In this document: in pieces, positions 62,409-64,000 of the stretch
How the letters are laid out: every line of letters starts with the position of its first letter
Position numbering within the stretch: the first letter of the stretch is position 1
DNA from: Alloalcanivorax balearicus MACL04
GTDB taxonomy: Bacteria; Pseudomonadota; Gammaproteobacteria; Pseudomonadales; Alcanivoracaceae
Length of the DNA: 64,000 nucleotides
NCBI RefSeq assembly: GCF_025532145.1
Contig: NZ_ARXS01000004.1
Location: 177,195 to 241,194 of the forward strand
Direction: 5' to 3'
The notes under the pieces: generated by a model
What the model was told of the DNA's origin: nothing
Databases searched by the model: none
What the model saw: the letters and a program-made list of their open reading frames with translations, nothing else
Made by a program: the position numbers and the translations under genes

Positions 62409-62622
62409 GCTGTAAGTAGCGCTCTGAGTTTGTGCCGCCTGAGGCGATGAAAAAAATATTGCAGCAAAGATACCTGTCTTTATAGGTCTTTTACAACTAT
62501 TCCAAGGTGCTACAATGCCGCGGTTCAAACAGGCTGGTGTTATTGGAGCACCGCTAGCGGCGCTGGTTCCCGGAGTTTCAGGGCGGGAGCGAGGCGCGGA
62601 TATCGAATGGCAGAGGCAATCG

Positions 62623-63822
62623 ATGATTGATGTGGATCAACAGCTGGCGCTGATTCGCCGGGGCGCGGATGAGATTATTCAGGAAGACGAATTGCGGGCT
62701 CGTCTGGAAAGCGGGCGCCCTCTTCGTGTCAAAGCCGGGTTTGATCCCACCGCTCCGGATCTGCATTTGGGGCATACCGTTCTGATCAACAAGCTGCGCC
62801 ATTTTCAGGATCTGGGGCACCAGGTGATCTTCCTGATCGGAGATTTCACCGGCATGATCGGGGATCCCTCCGGAAAAAGTGTCACCCGGCCGCCGTTGAG
62901 CCGTGAGGACGTGCTGCGCAATGCGGAGACTTACAAGGAGCAGGTGTTCAAGATCCTGGATCCGGAAAAGACCGAGGTGGCGTTCAACTCCTCCTGGATG
63001 GGTGAACTGGACGCGGCCGATCTGATACGCCTGGCCAGTCAGTATACGGTGGCGCGGATGCTGGAACGGGACGATTTCGATAAGCGTTACCGAGGCAACC
63101 AACCTATTGCTATCCATGAGTTCCTCTATCCGCTGGTGCAGGGGTACGACTCCGTGGCGTTGCGGGCGGATGTCGAATTGGGTGGGACCGATCAGAAGTT
63201 CAATCTGCTGATGGGGCGGACGCTGCAGAAGGGACACGATCAGCCGCCACAGATCTGCCTGACCATGCCGCTGCTGGAAGGGCTGGACGGGGTGCAGAAA
63301 ATGTCCAAGTCCCTTGGGAACTATGTAGGTGTCACCGACGCCCCGGGGGATATGTACCGTAAGCTGCTGTCCTTGCCGGACGCACTGACCTGGCGCTATT
63401 ACGAGCTGCTCAGTGCGGTATCCAATGAGGATCTGGCCCGGTTGAAGGCGGAAGCCGAGCGCCTGGGCAGTCCCCAGGAGGCGAAAAAGGCGTTCGCTCT
63501 GGAGATGGTGACCCGGTTTCATGGCGAGGAGGCGGCGCGGATGGCGCCGTCCTCCGCCGGCAATCTCACCGCTCTGGGGGATATCCCGGAGAATGTGCCG
63601 GAAGTCGAGGTGGCGTTGGAGGAGGGCGATGAAGTGCACATCGTGCCACTGCTTCGTCTCGCCGGGCTGGCTCAGAATGGCAAGGCGGCCAAGGACGTGT
63701 TCGGGCGCGGCGCGGTTTACGTGGACGGTCAGCAACTGACCTCGGAGCGCAGTTTCAAACGTGGCGAAAGCGCGGTGATTCAGGCCGGCAAGAAGAAGAT
63801 CGCCCGGGTCACGATCAAGTGA
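62623..63822 (+). CDS. tyrS: Tyrosyl-tRNA synthetase (TyrZ-type)
   Basis: 399 aa from ATG 62623 with GAGG six bases upstream. [18 protein letters not shown] (HIGH variant), [30 protein letters not shown] and KMSKSLGN, then a C-terminal S4 RNA-binding domain ([16 protein letters not shown]). The length and motifs fit the second TyrRS class found in Pseudomonas upstream of an rRNA operon. No intrinsic terminator is evident after it. Confidence 0.95.
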   Translation: MIDVDQQLALIRRGADEIIQEDELRARLESGRPLRVKAGFDPTAPDLHLGHTVLINKLRHFQDLGHQVIFLIGDFTGMIGDPSGKSVTRPPLSREDVLRNAETYKEQVFKILDPEKTEVAFNSSWMGELDAADLIRLASQYTVARMLERDDFDKRYRGNQPIAIHEFLYPLVQGYDSVALRADVELGGTDQKFNLLMGRTLQKGHDQPPQICLTMPLLEGLDGVQKMSKSLGNYVGVTDAPGDMYRKLLSLPDALTWRYYELLSAVSNEDLARLKAEAERLGSPQEAKKAFALEMVTRFHGEEAARMAPSSAGNLTALGDIPENVPEVEVALEEGDEVHIVPLLRLAGLAQNGKAAKDVFGRGAVYVDGQQLTSERSFKRGESAVIQAGKKKIARVTIK

Positions 63823-63899
63823 TTCCAGGGGCGGAAAGTCCCGGTTTGGCTGAAAAGTAGGCGATCGAAAGTTTTTTTCAGGAAAGTTCGAAAAAAGGT

Positions 63900-63927
63900 T
63901 TGACAGGAAAGGCGCGATCCGTAGAAT
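63900..63927 (+). promoter_or_regulatory. rRNA operon promoter
   Basis: TTGACA (63900-63905), 16 bases, TAGAAT (63922-63927), then a GC-rich discriminator. An A/T-rich stretch (63870-63899) upstream fits an UP element. The 16S gene must lie beyond base 64000. Confidence 0.85.
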
Positions 63928-63969
63928 GCGCACTCCTCGGCGGGGCAACAACGCAGACGCGGCCCCGCA

Positions 63970-63981
63970 GCTCTTTAACAA
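63970..63981 (+). promoter_or_regulatory. boxA antitermination signal of the rRNA leader
   Basis: GCTCTTTAACAA matches the boxA of rrn leaders, the site where NusB/S10 start the antitermination complex with NusA (encoded at 15929). Confidence 0.8.
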
Positions 63982-64000
63982 TCAGGCAAGCAAACGTGTG

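Overview
The window is about 64 kb of GC-rich chromosomal DNA from a gammaproteobacterium. The gene orders dnaK-dnaJ-dapB-carA-carB-greA, secG-tRNA-Leu-tRNA-fMet-rimP-nusA-infB-rbfA-truB-rpsO-pnp, acs-panDCB-folK-pcnB-cbrBA-gluQ-dksA and erpA-anmK-mepM-tyrS-rrn are those of the Pseudomonas/Oceanospirillales branch. Codon use and the repeat types would fit an Alcanivorax-like organism, but no single gene here fixes the genus. Almost everything is core genome; there is no prophage, IS element or CRISPR array.

Layout. Bases 1-8.4 kb: end of dnaK, dnaJ, dapB, then a promoter and a leader with an intrinsic terminator in front of carA-carB-greA. 8.4-14.9 kb: yhbY on the minus strand, diverging from rlmE-ftsH-folP-glmM-tpiA-secG. 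14.9-24.3 kb: tRNA-Leu(GAG), then a textbook promoter, tRNA-fMet and the rimP-nusA-infB-rbfA-truB-rpsO-pnp transcription, translation and RNA-decay cluster. 24.3-29.9 kb: an accessory stretch with two long DNA palindromes, an NhaC-type antiporter, a MarR/EmrA/EmrB efflux operon with a palindromic operator inside its promoter, and an orphan fimbrial-like gene in AT-rich DNA. 29.9-44.4 kb, minus strand: acs; panD, panC, panB, a deoxynucleoside kinase, folK and pcnB; an intergenic region that looks like a CrcZ-type Hfq-sequestering RNA; cbrB, cbrA and a small cbrX-like gene; gluQ; and a dksA with a very long lysine/alanine-rich extension. 44.6-52.3 kb: aminotransferase-sfsA, srkA-Rieske, a PfkB-family kinase, and mrcB-lipoprotein-ybaK. 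52.4-64 kb: hemL-thiE-thiD-hemJ (minus), clcA, a DUF6776-like protein, bactofilin, erpA, PAP2, anmK-mepM (minus), tyrS, and finally the promoter and boxA of an rRNA operon whose 16S gene lies beyond the window.

How the genes work together. The left half makes ribosomes and maintains RNA and protein. The centre holds what looks like a carbon-catabolite control module: a transporter-fused sensor kinase (CbrA), its regulator (CbrB) and a candidate CrcZ RNA. This CbrB lacks the sigma-54-contacting GAFTGA loop, so control of the RNA may differ from Pseudomonas. The strongest candidates for new biology are that CbrB/CrcZ-like pair, the histone-H1-like extension on DksA, the two long palindromes after pnp, and a REP-type repeat family with one cluster next to the RNA and another next to hemL.
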